Source: Nitrospira sp.
Lineage (GTDB): Bacteria; Nitrospirota; Nitrospiria; Nitrospirales; Nitrospiraceae
Direction of reading: 5' to 3'
Length of the DNA: 64,000 nucleotides
NCBI GenBank assembly: GCA_005116965.1
Contig: SWDG01000001.1
Location: 102,705-166,704 of the forward strand
Made by a program: the position numbers and the translations under genes
In this document: one piece after another, positions 8,180-16,662 of the stretch
Layout: each line of letters starts with the position of its first letter
Numbering within the stretch: the stretch's first letter is position 1
Notes under the pieces: generated by a model
The model's input: only the letters and a program-made list of their open reading frames with translations
Told to the model about the DNA's origin: nothing
Databases searched by the model: none

Positions 8180-9214
8180 TTAGGTTGCTTGGCGGGGAGG
8201 ATTGTATCCGTGTGGATTGAGGTTCTGCCATCGCCAAGTGTCGGCGCACATGTCGGCGAGGCTTCGCTCAGTCCGCCAGCCGAGAAGGGCGGCTGCCTTA
8301 CTGGGATCGGCGTAACAGGCTGCAACGTCGCCGGGCCGACGAGGCGCAACTTTGTACGTCACTCGTTTGCCGCTGGCTTGCTCGAAGGCTCGCACCATCT
8401 CCAGCACGCTGTAGCCGGTCCCGGTTCCTAGATTGACCGTGAGGCATTCCGCCTGGTGCGTGGATCGTCCAAGTGCATCTAAGGCTTTGAGATGTCCTTT
8501 CGCCAGATCCACGACATGGATGTAGTCGCGCACACCGGTGCCATCCGGTGTTGTGTAGTCATCCCCGAACACGTTCAGATGCGGGCGGAGGCCGACTGCC
8601 ACCTGCGCCACGAAGGGCATGAGGTTGTTCGGCGTGCCCTGCGGATCTTCGCCGATCAATCCGCTCGCATGCGCCCCGACCGGGTTGAAGTAGCGGAGAA
8701 TACCGATTTGCCATGAAGTATCGCTTCGCTGCAGATCCCGCAGCATCTGTTCCACCGACAGTTTCGTGTGTCCGTAGGGATTGGTGGCGGAGAGGGAATG
8801 ATCTTCTGTCAACGGAAGCCGTTGCGGATCGCCGTATACCGTAGCGGAGGAACTGAATACCAGCGTCTTGACTCCACAGATTCCCATTGCCTTCAATAAA
8901 CGCAAAGAACCGACGATATTGTTGTCATAGTAGGCAAGGGGGTTCTGCACTGATTCCCCGACCGCTTTCAGGCCGGCAAAGTGAATCACCGATTGCGCGC
9001 CGCTCTCTCGCAGCGCCGCGACCAGTGCCGCTCGGTCGCGGATGTCGCCGCGGATGACGCGGAGCCGTTTCCCCGTAATGCGGTGCACACGCTCAAGCGA
9101 TTCGGGATGGCTGTTGCAGAAATTATCGAAGACGGTAATCTCGTGTCCCGCCTGGAGCAGCTCGACACAGGTGTGAGAACCAATATATCCGGCACCACCG
9201 GTGACCAGAATCAC
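8180..9214 (-). CDS. galE: UDP-glucose 4-epimerase
   Basis: Interconverts UDP-glucose and UDP-galactose (extended short-chain dehydrogenase fold, bound NAD+), supplying galactose units for lipopolysaccharide or exopolysaccharide. Residues show GGAGYIGSHT at the N-terminus (NAD binding), SSSATVYGDP, the catalytic YGHTK (YxxxK), LRYFNPVGAHASGLIGEDP, and the GTGVRDYIHVVDLAKGH motif typical of GalE. 344 aa is the usual length. No other sugar gene is adjacent. Confidence 0.95.
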   Translation of the reverse strand: MILVTGGAGYIGSHTCVELLQAGHEITVFDNFCNSHPESLERVHRITGKRLRVIRGDIRDRAALVAALRESGAQSVIHFAGLKAVGESVQNPLAYYDNNIVGSLRLLKAMGICGVKTLVFSSSATVYGDPQRLPLTEDHSLSATNPYGHTKLSVEQMLRDLQRSDTSWQIGILRYFNPVGAHASGLIGEDPQGTPNNLMPFVAQVAVGLRPHLNVFGDDYTTPDGTGVRDYIHVVDLAKGHLKALDALGRSTHQAECLTVNLGTGTGYSVLEMVRAFEQASGKRVTYKVAPRRPGDVAACYADPSKAAALLGWRTERSLADMCADTWRWQNLNPHGYNPPRQAT

Positions 9215-9411
9215 GCGTTATCTCCAGTAGAACTCTCTTTGAGGGGTTTTGTCTAAAGCCAGAGTAGCGGGATCATGAGGGCAGGTCAAGAAAGGGAATG
9301 AAATAGCTCAAGTGATTGGTGTGAGGCCATCTTGCCGGAGCCCTGCCTGATATATTACTCCTGCTTCTTGGTATAGTTGATTCCACGCGCAGTGAGGTTC
9401 AAAACGGAAAC

Positions 9412-11157
9412 ATGATTGCGCCATCTGATAGGCAAGACGCTGTCGATCGACTACGACCCCTTGCTGGCGTAGTCCTTCTGATGTTCGTGCTCACGCTGGT
9501 TCTGATGGCCAGTCTCTGTGCCGCTGCAGATGATGAGGCAAGGCCGCTGGCAGATGAAGTAGTTGAGCATGCCAAAGCCGTATGGGACCGTGGGGCGGTC
9601 ACGACGGCGCTGGAGATTCTTGATCAGGGTCTGGGCGTTCATCCGGAAGCGGTCATTCTCCACAAAGTACGTGGCGACATCCTTTCGACGTTTCGCAATC
9701 CTCAAGAGGCTGTTCAAGTCTATGACCGAGTGCTTGCCGAGCAGCCCGCTGCGCTGGATGTCCGCTGGGCGAAGTGGGGGCTGCTGGTCCGGTGGGGGCA
9801 GGAAGAGGTAGCGATTGCAGAGCTGCACAACATCGCGCGGAGTGATGCGAAGAATCCTCTCATCCACTGGCGACTGGCGCAAGAACTCCGAAAGCTCGAT
9901 CGGTTGGAGGAATCGCTGGAATCGTACAAGCAGGCGGTCCAGCTTATGCCGGATCTACTCAGCTGGCGACTGGCACTTGCTCGTGCGCGCTTTGACGTAC
10001 TGGATTATCAAGGGGCGGATGCTGACCTCCACCACGTACTCCAGCATGTGGTACCTGGGTCTCCGCTGGAGCTCCCGGCCAAAAACCAACTTGCGCAGCT
10101 CTATGAGTCGATGGACCGGGGACGGCGATTCACGCCGGTATTGACGCCGACTGCCACCGCAACTCAACTCAAAGAATGGGCGGCTCTTCGATCGGAGGCC
10201 TGGAAACTCTTTGAAGCCGGTCGCTTTCAGGAGGGAGAACCGATCTATCGCAAGCTGCTGGCGCTCAATCCCAGCGATCCTATCGCGACGCATCAGTTGG
10301 GGCTGACGCTCATGCAGTTGGGGCAGTGCAAGGAAGCGCTCGCTGTGTTTGGGAACTTGTCGAATCTGAATCCCAGCGAGGAGGATTTCGCGGATACGAC
10401 CTATCGGATGGGTCAGTGTTATGTGGAGTTAGAGCGGTGGGAAGAGGCGTTTGTTCACTTTCAGATCCTCTATGACGCGGCTGTCGAATTTGAACAAGCC
10501 AATAAGGATGTTCCTTTTCCAGCCGGTATCCGTGTCCTGGCAAAAGAGAAGATTGCTCGTTGGCTGGACAAGGTACGGCCCCATGTTCCTGAACTGGTGA
10601 AGCTGAAGGAGGAAGAGGCGAAAGCGGAGAAGCAGTCAGTCAACTCTACATCCGCACCGTCGGAGGACGCGCTGTATGCGAAGGCTGTTGAAAGGCTGAA
10701 GCCACAGAAGACGTTGGATACCGGGGCGGCGATTGCAGGGCGGGATGCGGATTTCAGCTGGTTTCGCTTCGTCATTCCGGCAACCAAAATCGTGCGGGAC
10801 GATTCTCCAACTGGCGCCCACGAGTTTATCCCGCTGTACCCGGGCGATACATTTCCCACCACACAACCAGAAATCTACGTGGTCTTTAAGTTGGTGTCCG
10901 ATTCGTTTGATGCCGTGCCGCTGACTGCACGATGTGGGCTGGAAACATCTGACATGGCTGAAGATCCACTGACGACAGTCCAAGATCGGGTCATGACAAC
11001 GACGAACGATCGATCAGGGTATTTCCTGTTGACCCCTCCGAAATCCAGCTGGACACCTGGATACTACCGTTGTGGCCTCTTTGCCGGAGAACAGACCTCT
11101 GCCTATTCCTATGTCGATGAAGTCCGGTTCCGGGTCATCGAACCCAACCGGCCTTGA
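9412..11157 (+). CDS. TPR-repeat protein with N-terminal membrane anchor
   Basis: A 581-aa protein with a signal peptide or anchor at about residues 17-38 (GVVLLMFVLTLVLMASLCAAAD; the C/AAAD end could be a signal peptidase site). Tetratricopeptide repeats fill about 45-330 (for example EAVQVYDRVLAEQPAALDVRWAKW, RLEESLESYKQAVQLMPD, CKEALAVFGNLSNLNPSEED). A linker (about 395-430) leads to a C-terminal beta-rich domain (about 440-575) that looks like an Ig-like or carbohydrate-type fold; it has no recognised name. Probably a periplasmic scaffold. It stands alone between galE (divergent) and a small membrane gene. Confidence 0.8.
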   Translation: MIAPSDRQDAVDRLRPLAGVVLLMFVLTLVLMASLCAAADDEARPLADEVVEHAKAVWDRGAVTTALEILDQGLGVHPEAVILHKVRGDILSTFRNPQEAVQVYDRVLAEQPAALDVRWAKWGLLVRWGQEEVAIAELHNIARSDAKNPLIHWRLAQELRKLDRLEESLESYKQAVQLMPDLLSWRLALARARFDVLDYQGADADLHHVLQHVVPGSPLELPAKNQLAQLYESMDRGRRFTPVLTPTATATQLKEWAALRSEAWKLFEAGRFQEGEPIYRKLLALNPSDPIATHQLGLTLMQLGQCKEALAVFGNLSNLNPSEEDFADTTYRMGQCYVELERWEEAFVHFQILYDAAVEFEQANKDVPFPAGIRVLAKEKIARWLDKVRPHVPELVKLKEEEAKAEKQSVNSTSAPSEDALYAKAVERLKPQKTLDTGAAIAGRDADFSWFRFVIPATKIVRDDSPTGAHEFIPLYPGDTFPTTQPEIYVVFKLVSDSFDAVPLTARCGLETSDMAEDPLTTVQDRVMTTTNDRSGYFLLTPPKSSWTPGYYRCGLFAGEQTSAYSYVDEVRFRVIEPNRP

Positions 11158-11375
11158 TGACTCGTTCGGCTTCGCCTCGTGAGAAGACAGGTGGATCTGT
11201 GCGATCAGATGCGTATCAACCACTCTGCCGGATTCTGACGAGCCTCCATTAGACAGTCAATTCTCCCTTTAGTCGCTAAGTTGAGTGCGTCGACATTCCA
11301 TCCTGAAGGGCCATACGTATCTGGATCTACTAGGTGCAATTGGACTCTCTGTCTGCAAGTATGTAGACTGAGGAA
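11158..11375. other. Intergenic stretch with no recognised element
   Basis: About 220 bases between the TPR gene and the small membrane gene. No convincing promoter, terminator or small gene was seen. Confidence 0.4.
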
Positions 11376-11606
11376 ATGGCACCTCTCAAGACCTCCTCGA
11401 CAGATAATTGGTGGCTAAGGGGTGTTATCGCGCGATCGGTTGGCATCATCGCTATTGCCCTCGGGTTCGTTATCGGCATGTACGGGCTCGATCATCCTGC
11501 CTCACATTGGCTGCAGACCGCACTGGGGTTACTCGTGACCGGGATGGTGGCCCAAGGCTATGCGCTCTACTGCTCGATCAAACGGATGCAGCAACTGAAT
11601 TCTTGA
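11376..11606 (+). CDS. Small membrane protein with two transmembrane helices
   Basis: A 76-aa protein: a hydrophilic N-terminus, helix 1 at about 16-36 (VIARSVGIIAIALGFVIGMYGL), a short polar loop and helix 2 at about 45-66. It resembles small inner-membrane proteins of the DUF2892/YgaP-tail type in layout, but no family is claimed. The start codon lies about 20 bases after a weak -10-like sequence; the ribosome binding site is poor (GAGGAA, 5 bases upstream). Confidence 0.55.
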   Translation: MAPLKTSSTDNWWLRGVIARSVGIIAIALGFVIGMYGLDHPASHWLQTALGLLVTGMVAQGYALYCSIKRMQQLNS

Positions 11607-11706
11607 TCAGGCTTCCCTCAGCTCGGACGACCAGCCTCGCTACCAACAGCATCAGCCCTAACTGACCAGCTTGTGATTGATGTTGGTAGAAAAGACGCTC
11701 GACTCC

Positions 11707-11811
11707 CTACATCTTGGCGGTTTCCCGAGCCGCTTTGGCAGCTTGGTGGAGTGCGCACCCGACAGCCTCTGAAAAGGCTTTCGTCTCTTTGCTCCTTGTT
11801 ACTTTTTTCAT
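11707..11811 (-). CDS. Possible 34-aa basic peptide downstream of bioB
   Basis: Minus-strand reading frame ATG (11811) to TAG (11707). The peptide starts MKKVTRSKETKAFSEAVG and continues with the Ala-rich CALHQAAKAARETAKM, predicted to form an amphipathic helix. It lies 31 bases after bioB on the same strand with a weak GGAAC before the start. Codon use and composition look protein-like, but the frame is very short. It might be a genuine small gene of the bioB transcript or chance. Confidence 0.35.
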   Translation of the reverse strand: MKKVTRSKETKAFSEAVGCALHQAAKAARETAKM

Positions 11812-11842
11812 GGACGTTCCGGTCGGTCGTCCACGGTCACGA

Positions 11843-12835
11843 TCAGCCGGCGACTGGTTGCTGATAATCCACTTCGATGGTGAAGCCCAAGTCTTTGATC
11901 ATGCCCCAGACTTCGGGAGCTGGTGCGCCTGGAGTCGTGAGGTACCCGTTCACAAAGACGGAGTCGGCTGGGTAGAGGGCAAGGGGTTGTAAGCTTCGCA
12001 GATTATGTTCCCGTCCGCCGGCGATGCGAATTTCGGTACGAGGGTGGAGGAACCGGAAGAGGCACAGTACTTTTAAGCAGCGTTGTGGGGTGAGGTTGTC
12101 AGCCTGTTCCAACGGGGTGCCGGAGACCGGGGTGAGCATGTTCAAGGGAATGGAGTCCGGCTTCACATCACGCAGTGCCATCGCCAGCTCGATCACATCC
12201 TCATTCTTCTCACCCATACCCACGATCCCACCGGAGCAAATTTCCAAGCCCGCTGCACGCGCGTTTTTGATCGTCGCCAGTCGGTCTTGGAAGGTGTGGG
12301 TCGTGCAGATCGAGGCATGGAAGGCTTCGCTGGTGTTCAGGTTGTGATTGACCCGATCGACACCGGCGGCTTTCAGACGCTTGGCTTGAGATTCACTCAT
12401 CAGCCCGAGTGAGCAGCAAATTTGGATCGGAACTTCTTGTTTGATTGAGCGGACCGCTCCGGCAATTTCGTCGATTTCCCGATCCAATGGGCTGCGCCCA
12501 CTGATGACGATGCAATAGCGCTGGGCTTTGGAGGCGGCTGCTTGTCGAGCGCCTTCCATCATCTGCTTTTGCGGGAGTAGGTTGTACCGCTCAATCGGCG
12601 CCGTCGAGATGGACGACTGCGAACAGTAGTGGCAGTCTTCTAGGCAGGCTCCGCTCTTGGCATTCTGAAGCATTTGGAGCCGGACGGTACGGCCAAAGTA
12701 TTTGGATCGGACTTGAAAGGCTGCGTGCAAGAGCGCAAGCAGCTCATCATCCGGCGTATTCAAGACGGAGCGGCACTCGTCTCTCGTCAGAGGGTTGTCA
12801 CTGAGAGCTTTGTCAGCCAAGGTCGAATAGTTCAT
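11843..12835 (-). CDS. bioB: Biotin synthase
   Basis: Radical-SAM enzyme inserting sulfur into dethiobiotin, last step of biotin synthesis. The CxxxCxxC cluster motif is present (GACLEDCHYCSQS, about residues 60-70 from the chosen start) with downstream NHNLNTSEAFHASICTTHTFQDR and the GGIVGMGE segment of BioB. The frame is open to an ATG at 12913, but an ATG at 12835 has GAGG five bases upstream and gives 330 aa, the normal BioB length, so 12835 is chosen. Other bio genes are not in the window. It follows lapB by 118 bases and ends the long rplU-led cluster. Confidence 0.93.
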   Translation of the reverse strand: MNYSTLADKALSDNPLTRDECRSVLNTPDDELLALLHAAFQVRSKYFGRTVRLQMLQNAKSGACLEDCHYCSQSSISTAPIERYNLLPQKQMMEGARQAAASKAQRYCIVISGRSPLDREIDEIAGAVRSIKQEVPIQICCSLGLMSESQAKRLKAAGVDRVNHNLNTSEAFHASICTTHTFQDRLATIKNARAAGLEICSGGIVGMGEKNEDVIELAMALRDVKPDSIPLNMLTPVSGTPLEQADNLTPQRCLKVLCLFRFLHPRTEIRIAGGREHNLRSLQPLALYPADSVFVNGYLTTPGAPAPEVWGMIKDLGFTIEVDYQQPVAG

Positions 12836-12953
12836 GGGGTCCTCAAAAAGTGGCGATGTGGTGATACTCTGTCGTGCTGCCGATATCTTGAAGCGAAGAG
12901 AGAGGTTGCACAATGCGACCAGGTCACATGATCAGCAGACGCTGGCGGGAAAC

Positions 12954-14354
12954 CTACACGGTTTCAAACGGAGAAGCAATGCCTTGGTAGGGAACGGAGG
13001 GCACAGAGGAGGGCTCTCCGGCGGAGCTGGCAGCGGTTTGGCCGGCTTCGAGCCAGGGGAGGGCGGTGAGGGTATTCCACTTGGCGCAGCGGCGGCAGCG
13101 GCCCGACCATTCGAGGGATTCCTGCTGACATTGGGTGCAGATATAGGGGACCACCACGCGCTTCTTGAAGCTGAGCGCTTTCTTTAATTCCACAATGGCC
13201 TCTTCGAAATGTTGCTTCCGCAAGTACAGATTGGCCATGATCTTGTGATAGTCCAAGAGGTGGTCCTGTGGCCCTTCGATTGTCGACAGCTGATCGAACG
13301 CTTCATCCACCATTTCCAGCCGATAGTAGAGCTTGCCTAAATAGAATTGGAGGACTGGATTCTGTGGATCTTGCTGCAAGGCCTCCTGATAGACCCGAAT
13401 GATTTCGCTGGGCTCGCCTTGATCCAAAAACAGCTCTTCCAGTCGGTGGAGGATGATCACGCTGCGGGTCCGCGAGTAGACTTTTTTCAAGATTTCGACG
13501 GCATCCTTCGTTTTGCCTTCATGGATCAGAATTTCGCCGATTCCGATATAGGCAGGCAGGAAACTCCGATCTTTCTTAATCGCTCCCCTGAAATAGCGCC
13601 GGGCTTTATCGGGATGCCCACGTTCAAGCAGTTGCCGTCCGACTTCATACATGCATCCGACGAGCAGGGCGGTTTCGGCTTGTTGCTCAGGGGCGGGAAG
13701 ATTGGCTTTGAGTAAACGATGTTGGATCTCAAGCGCGTCGCTCCACCGCTCCATACGGATATTGAGATTCCGTTTCCGGATGAGCGCGGTCAGGTTGTCG
13801 GGTTCGATCTTGAGGATTTGCTGAAGCGCCTGAAGCGCCTCCTCGTAACGTTTGGCGTCCTCCAGATCCTTGCCCAATTCCAACAACACCTCGATGTTTC
13901 GATCGTCCACTCGTTGCGCATGTTGATGGAGTCGGATCGCTTCAGGGAAGTTCCGTTCTGATCGATAGATATTTCCAAGCCACAGGAGTGAATCGACTCG
14001 ATTGGGGTCGATCGCCAGGGCCTTCTCCAAGAGTGTGATGGCGTCCACGGTGCGTTTTGACATGAACGCATGGGTTCCGTCTCGGTGGAGGGTGTCGACC
14101 TTCTCTTTTCGACGCACCAGGCGGTTGCTTCGCCAATTCAGGATTAAGTGCGTCGTTTGCTGGAGCCCCACGACGAAGGTCGCAATCACGGCTCCACATG
14201 CCATGGAGATCAAGACAAGCGTGACAGGGCTGAGTTCGAACTCCGCGCCAGGAGCGGTATGAATGAGGATCGTTCCTGGATTCAGTTCGCGGAAATAGCT
14301 GTAGATGAATACGCCGGCGCTGATGAGGAAAATAGTAATCAGCAGCTTGAACAT
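12954..14354 (-). CDS. lapB: LapB-like TPR protein with fused LapA-like membrane domain
   Basis: A 466-aa protein. Residues 1-85 carry two transmembrane helices ending in a basic cluster (NWRSNRLVRRKEK), the layout of LapA (DUF1049). Residues 90-390 are TPR repeats (for example RTVDAITLLEKALAIDPNRVDSLLWLGNIYR). Near the C-terminus lies a rubredoxin-like metal site, YICTQCQQESLEWSGRCRRCAKWNTL (two CxxC pairs, about 405-428), the LapB hallmark. In Escherichia coli LapB brings LpxC to FtsH to control lipopolysaccharide synthesis; that role is inferred here. Family LapB has one membrane helix, so the two-helix N-terminus suggests a natural LapA-LapB fusion. A Pro/Ser-rich tail follows the metal site. 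Three bases separate it from rsfS. Confidence 0.8.
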   Translation of the reverse strand: MFKLLITIFLISAGVFIYSYFRELNPGTILIHTAPGAEFELSPVTLVLISMACGAVIATFVVGLQQTTHLILNWRSNRLVRRKEKVDTLHRDGTHAFMSKRTVDAITLLEKALAIDPNRVDSLLWLGNIYRSERNFPEAIRLHQHAQRVDDRNIEVLLELGKDLEDAKRYEEALQALQQILKIEPDNLTALIRKRNLNIRMERWSDALEIQHRLLKANLPAPEQQAETALLVGCMYEVGRQLLERGHPDKARRYFRGAIKKDRSFLPAYIGIGEILIHEGKTKDAVEILKKVYSRTRSVIILHRLEELFLDQGEPSEIIRVYQEALQQDPQNPVLQFYLGKLYYRLEMVDEAFDQLSTIEGPQDHLLDYHKIMANLYLRKQHFEEAIVELKKALSFKKRVVVPYICTQCQQESLEWSGRCRRCAKWNTLTALPWLEAGQTAASSAGEPSSVPSVPYQGIASPFETV

Positions 14355-14357
14355 GGC

Positions 14358-14777
14358 CTAGACCATCTTCTGTGAAGTCGCCTTCTGGGTCATCCGCCCC
14401 TGTGCGGCGGCTATCAGAGCCGACGCTTCGCCCGGAACGGGAATCTGCTGTGCATCGCTCCATAGACGCTCAAGGGCATAATGCGAGCGCGTGTCTTGTC
14501 TGAATACATGGGCGACGACATCGCCAAAATCGATCAAGACCCACTGGCCCGATGTGGTACCCTCAAGACTTAGTGGCCGTTCACCCACGCGTGCGAGGAC
14601 ATCAGCGACGGAGTCAGCGATCGCACGTGTTTGCCGGTCGGATTCAGCCGACCCAATGACTAAATAATCAGCGAGTGACGTCAGCGGGGCGACATGGAGG
14701 ACTTGGACATCAAGGGCCTTCTTGTCGAGCATGGCCCTGGCTACAGCGAGGGCGGTGGCCTTAGATGCGCGTGTGAT
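14358..14777 (-). CDS. rsfS: Ribosome silencing factor RsfS, probable AUC start
   Basis: Binds ribosomal protein L14 and blocks subunit joining when nutrients are scarce. Family residues: ALDVQVLHVAPLTSLADYLVIGSAESDRQTRAIADSV and GQWVLIDFGDVVAHVF. The first ATG (14732) truncates the conserved N-terminal helix: in-frame codons upstream encode TRASKATALAVARAMLDKK, which matches the RsfS N-terminus. No ATG, GTG or TTG exists in that extension. A perfect AGGAGG (14789-14784) stands 6 bases before an ATC (14777-14775) in frame, so ATC is taken as the start, giving 139 aa. The start would overlap the nadD stop. If AUC is not used, the protein starts at 14732 with 124 aa. Confidence 0.85.
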   Translation of the reverse strand: MTRASKATALAVARAMLDKKALDVQVLHVAPLTSLADYLVIGSAESDRQTRAIADSVADVLARVGERPLSLEGTTSGQWVLIDFGDVVAHVFRQDTRSHYALERLWSDAQQIPVPGEASALIAAAQGRMTQKATSQKMV

Positions 14778-15531
14778 TGCTCTCCTCCTGATAAAGACTA
14801 TGGCGAAGTATATAAGATTGTACCAGGGGGGGCAACATATTTACCACGGGGAGTTTGTTCCGAACTCTCCGTCTAATCTCTGAGGCCGAGGTGGGACAGG
14901 GTGGAAAGGCAAGGCAGGTGACTCCTGGATCAGAGGGGCTGGCGATGTCTAGTCTGTTGAGGGCACCGGTGTCTAGCCCTGTCAGTCCATCAGGATCGAG
15001 GGTGGGGAGCAGGGACATTCCAGCCAATGCCTGAAAAGATTGCCCCGGTCTGGGAACGACCACGACATGACAGATCCGTAAGAGCTCTGCTGGCTCTCTC
15101 CATGTCGGGAAGTCTAGAAACGCGTCGAGCCCAATAATGAAGAACAGCTCCGTGGATGGGCCATAGTGATGGTGTAACGCCCGGATAGTATCGATCGAGT
15201 AGGACTTTCCTGTTCGCTGCATTTCGATGTCCGAGACTGTGAACGGCGGGTTGTCAGCAATCGCAAGCCGGACCATTTCAAGCCGGACATTCGCCGGAGC
15301 CAGTGAGCCGTCCTGCTTATGGGGCGGATCGCCGGTCGGAATGAAGAGGACCTGGGAGAGCTGCATGCGCTCATGGACGTGCTGAGCAATGATCAGGTGA
15401 CCATTATGAATAGGATTGAAGCTTCCACCGAGCAGGCCCACTTTGAGGGGGATGTCTTTGGTGCTCGCCTCGCTGAGCGGGCGATGCGGGCTGAGTGCTG
15501 GGTGCCGAAGATCGGGGCTCAAAGAATTCAT
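14761..15531 (-). CDS. nadD: Nicotinate-nucleotide adenylyltransferase
   Basis: Transfers AMP from ATP to nicotinate mononucleotide in NAD synthesis. Motifs: LLGGSFNPIHNGHLIIAQ (nucleotide binding, HxGH variant), FIPTGDPPHK, FFIIGLDAFLDFPTWREP, and SASEIRRRVRNK (ISSTxIR-like) near the end. At 256 aa it is longer than the usual 200-220 because of about 28 extra N-terminal residues and an insertion at about 178-205; the start may be downstream. nadD next to rsfS and obgE is a common bacterial arrangement. Nine bases separate it from proB. Confidence 0.93.
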   Translation of the reverse strand: MNSLSPDLRHPALSPHRPLSEASTKDIPLKVGLLGGSFNPIHNGHLIIAQHVHERMQLSQVLFIPTGDPPHKQDGSLAPANVRLEMVRLAIADNPPFTVSDIEMQRTGKSYSIDTIRALHHHYGPSTELFFIIGLDAFLDFPTWREPAELLRICHVVVVPRPGQSFQALAGMSLLPTLDPDGLTGLDTGALNRLDIASPSDPGVTCLAFPPCPTSASEIRRRVRNKLPVVNMLPPLVQSYILRHSLYQEESNHTRI

Positions 15532-15540
15532 GACTCAGCA

Positions 15541-16662
15541 CTAGAGGATGACTAGGTTGTCTCGGTGAATAACTTCCTCATACTCTTGAGGTCCAAACTG
15601 TGCCTGAATGTCCGTGGTCTTGAGACCTTTCATCTGACCTAATAAGTCGGACGACACGTTTACCAGGCCTTTTGCGAATTCTTTTCCGTCCGTATCGAGG
15701 CAGCTGACCGGATCGCCGGCTTCAAATGATCCCGTCACCTGGAGGATCCCGGATGCCAGGAGGCTTTTGCCTCGCTTGGTCAAGGCATCTACCGCCCCCT
15801 GGTCGAGATGGATCTGGCCGTGAGGGCGCAGCGTAAAGGCGATCCAATGTTTACGACTGGTCAGCCGACGCTCCCGGGCGAGAAAGAGACTGCCACCGGG
15901 TCCTCCGCTAAGGACCGTTGGGAGGAGTCCGGCCCGTTCGCCATTGAGCACTAATGTCGGAATTCCGTACTCACCGACCTTCTTGGCGGCTCGAAGCTTC
16001 GTTGCCATTCCGCCGGTCCCTTCAAAGGTGCTGGATACTCCTGCCAGGCGCTCGATATCTTGGGTAATCTCCATAATCAGCGGAATCAATGTGGCCGACG
16101 GGTTTTTGCGCGGATCTTCCGTATACAGTCCGTCGACGTCAGAGAGAATCACCAGCAAGTCCGCATCGGCCAGGTGAGCCACTTCGCTCGCGAGGGTGTC
16201 GTTATCACCGACCCTGATTTCATCGACCGCGACGGTGTCGTTTTCATTGATGATGGGCACGATGCCGAAACCGATGAGGGCCACGAGTGTATGGCGAGCG
16301 TTCAGAAATCGGCGGCGATCAGCGAGATCTTGGTGGGTGAGCAGAATCTGCGCCACGCAAATATCGAGACGTTCAAACGCTTTTTCATAGGCCCACATGA
16401 GCCGGCTCTGCCCCACGGCTGCGGCCGCTTGCTTGACCGGGAGGCTCTTGGGATACTCCTTCAGCTGTAACTTTCGGATACCGGAGACGATGGCACCGGA
16501 AGAGACCACCAGGATTTCCCGACCCTGGGTTCGGAGTGTCGCGATATCATCAGCCAATCGCTCAATGTGTTGGGGGCGCAGACCTTCCGCACGCGAAGCG
16601 ATCAGGCTGCTGCCGATTTTGATGACGATCCGCTTCGCTTGTCCTAGGAGCTGGTCTCGCAT
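15541..16662 (-). CDS. proB: Glutamate 5-kinase
   Basis: First enzyme of proline synthesis; phosphorylates glutamate with ATP. The amino-acid kinase domain (1-255) shows VIKIGSSLI, VSSGAIVSGIRKL, IINENDTVAVDEIRVGDNDTLASEVAHLADADLLVILSDVDGLYT and GTGGMATKLRAAK. A C-terminal PUA domain (about 275-360) is present, so this is the long ProB form. It overlaps the end of obgE by 19 bases, implying translational coupling. proA lies 11 kb away. Feedback inhibition by proline is typical of the family but cannot be read from sequence. Confidence 0.95.
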   Translation of the reverse strand: MRDQLLGQAKRIVIKIGSSLIASRAEGLRPQHIERLADDIATLRTQGREILVVSSGAIVSGIRKLQLKEYPKSLPVKQAAAAVGQSRLMWAYEKAFERLDICVAQILLTHQDLADRRRFLNARHTLVALIGFGIVPIINENDTVAVDEIRVGDNDTLASEVAHLADADLLVILSDVDGLYTEDPRKNPSATLIPLIMEITQDIERLAGVSSTFEGTGGMATKLRAAKKVGEYGIPTLVLNGERAGLLPTVLSGGPGGSLFLARERRLTSRKHWIAFTLRPHGQIHLDQGAVDALTKRGKSLLASGILQVTGSFEAGDPVSCLDTDGKEFAKGLVNVSSDLLGQMKGLKTTDIQAQFGPQEYEEVIHRDNLVIL

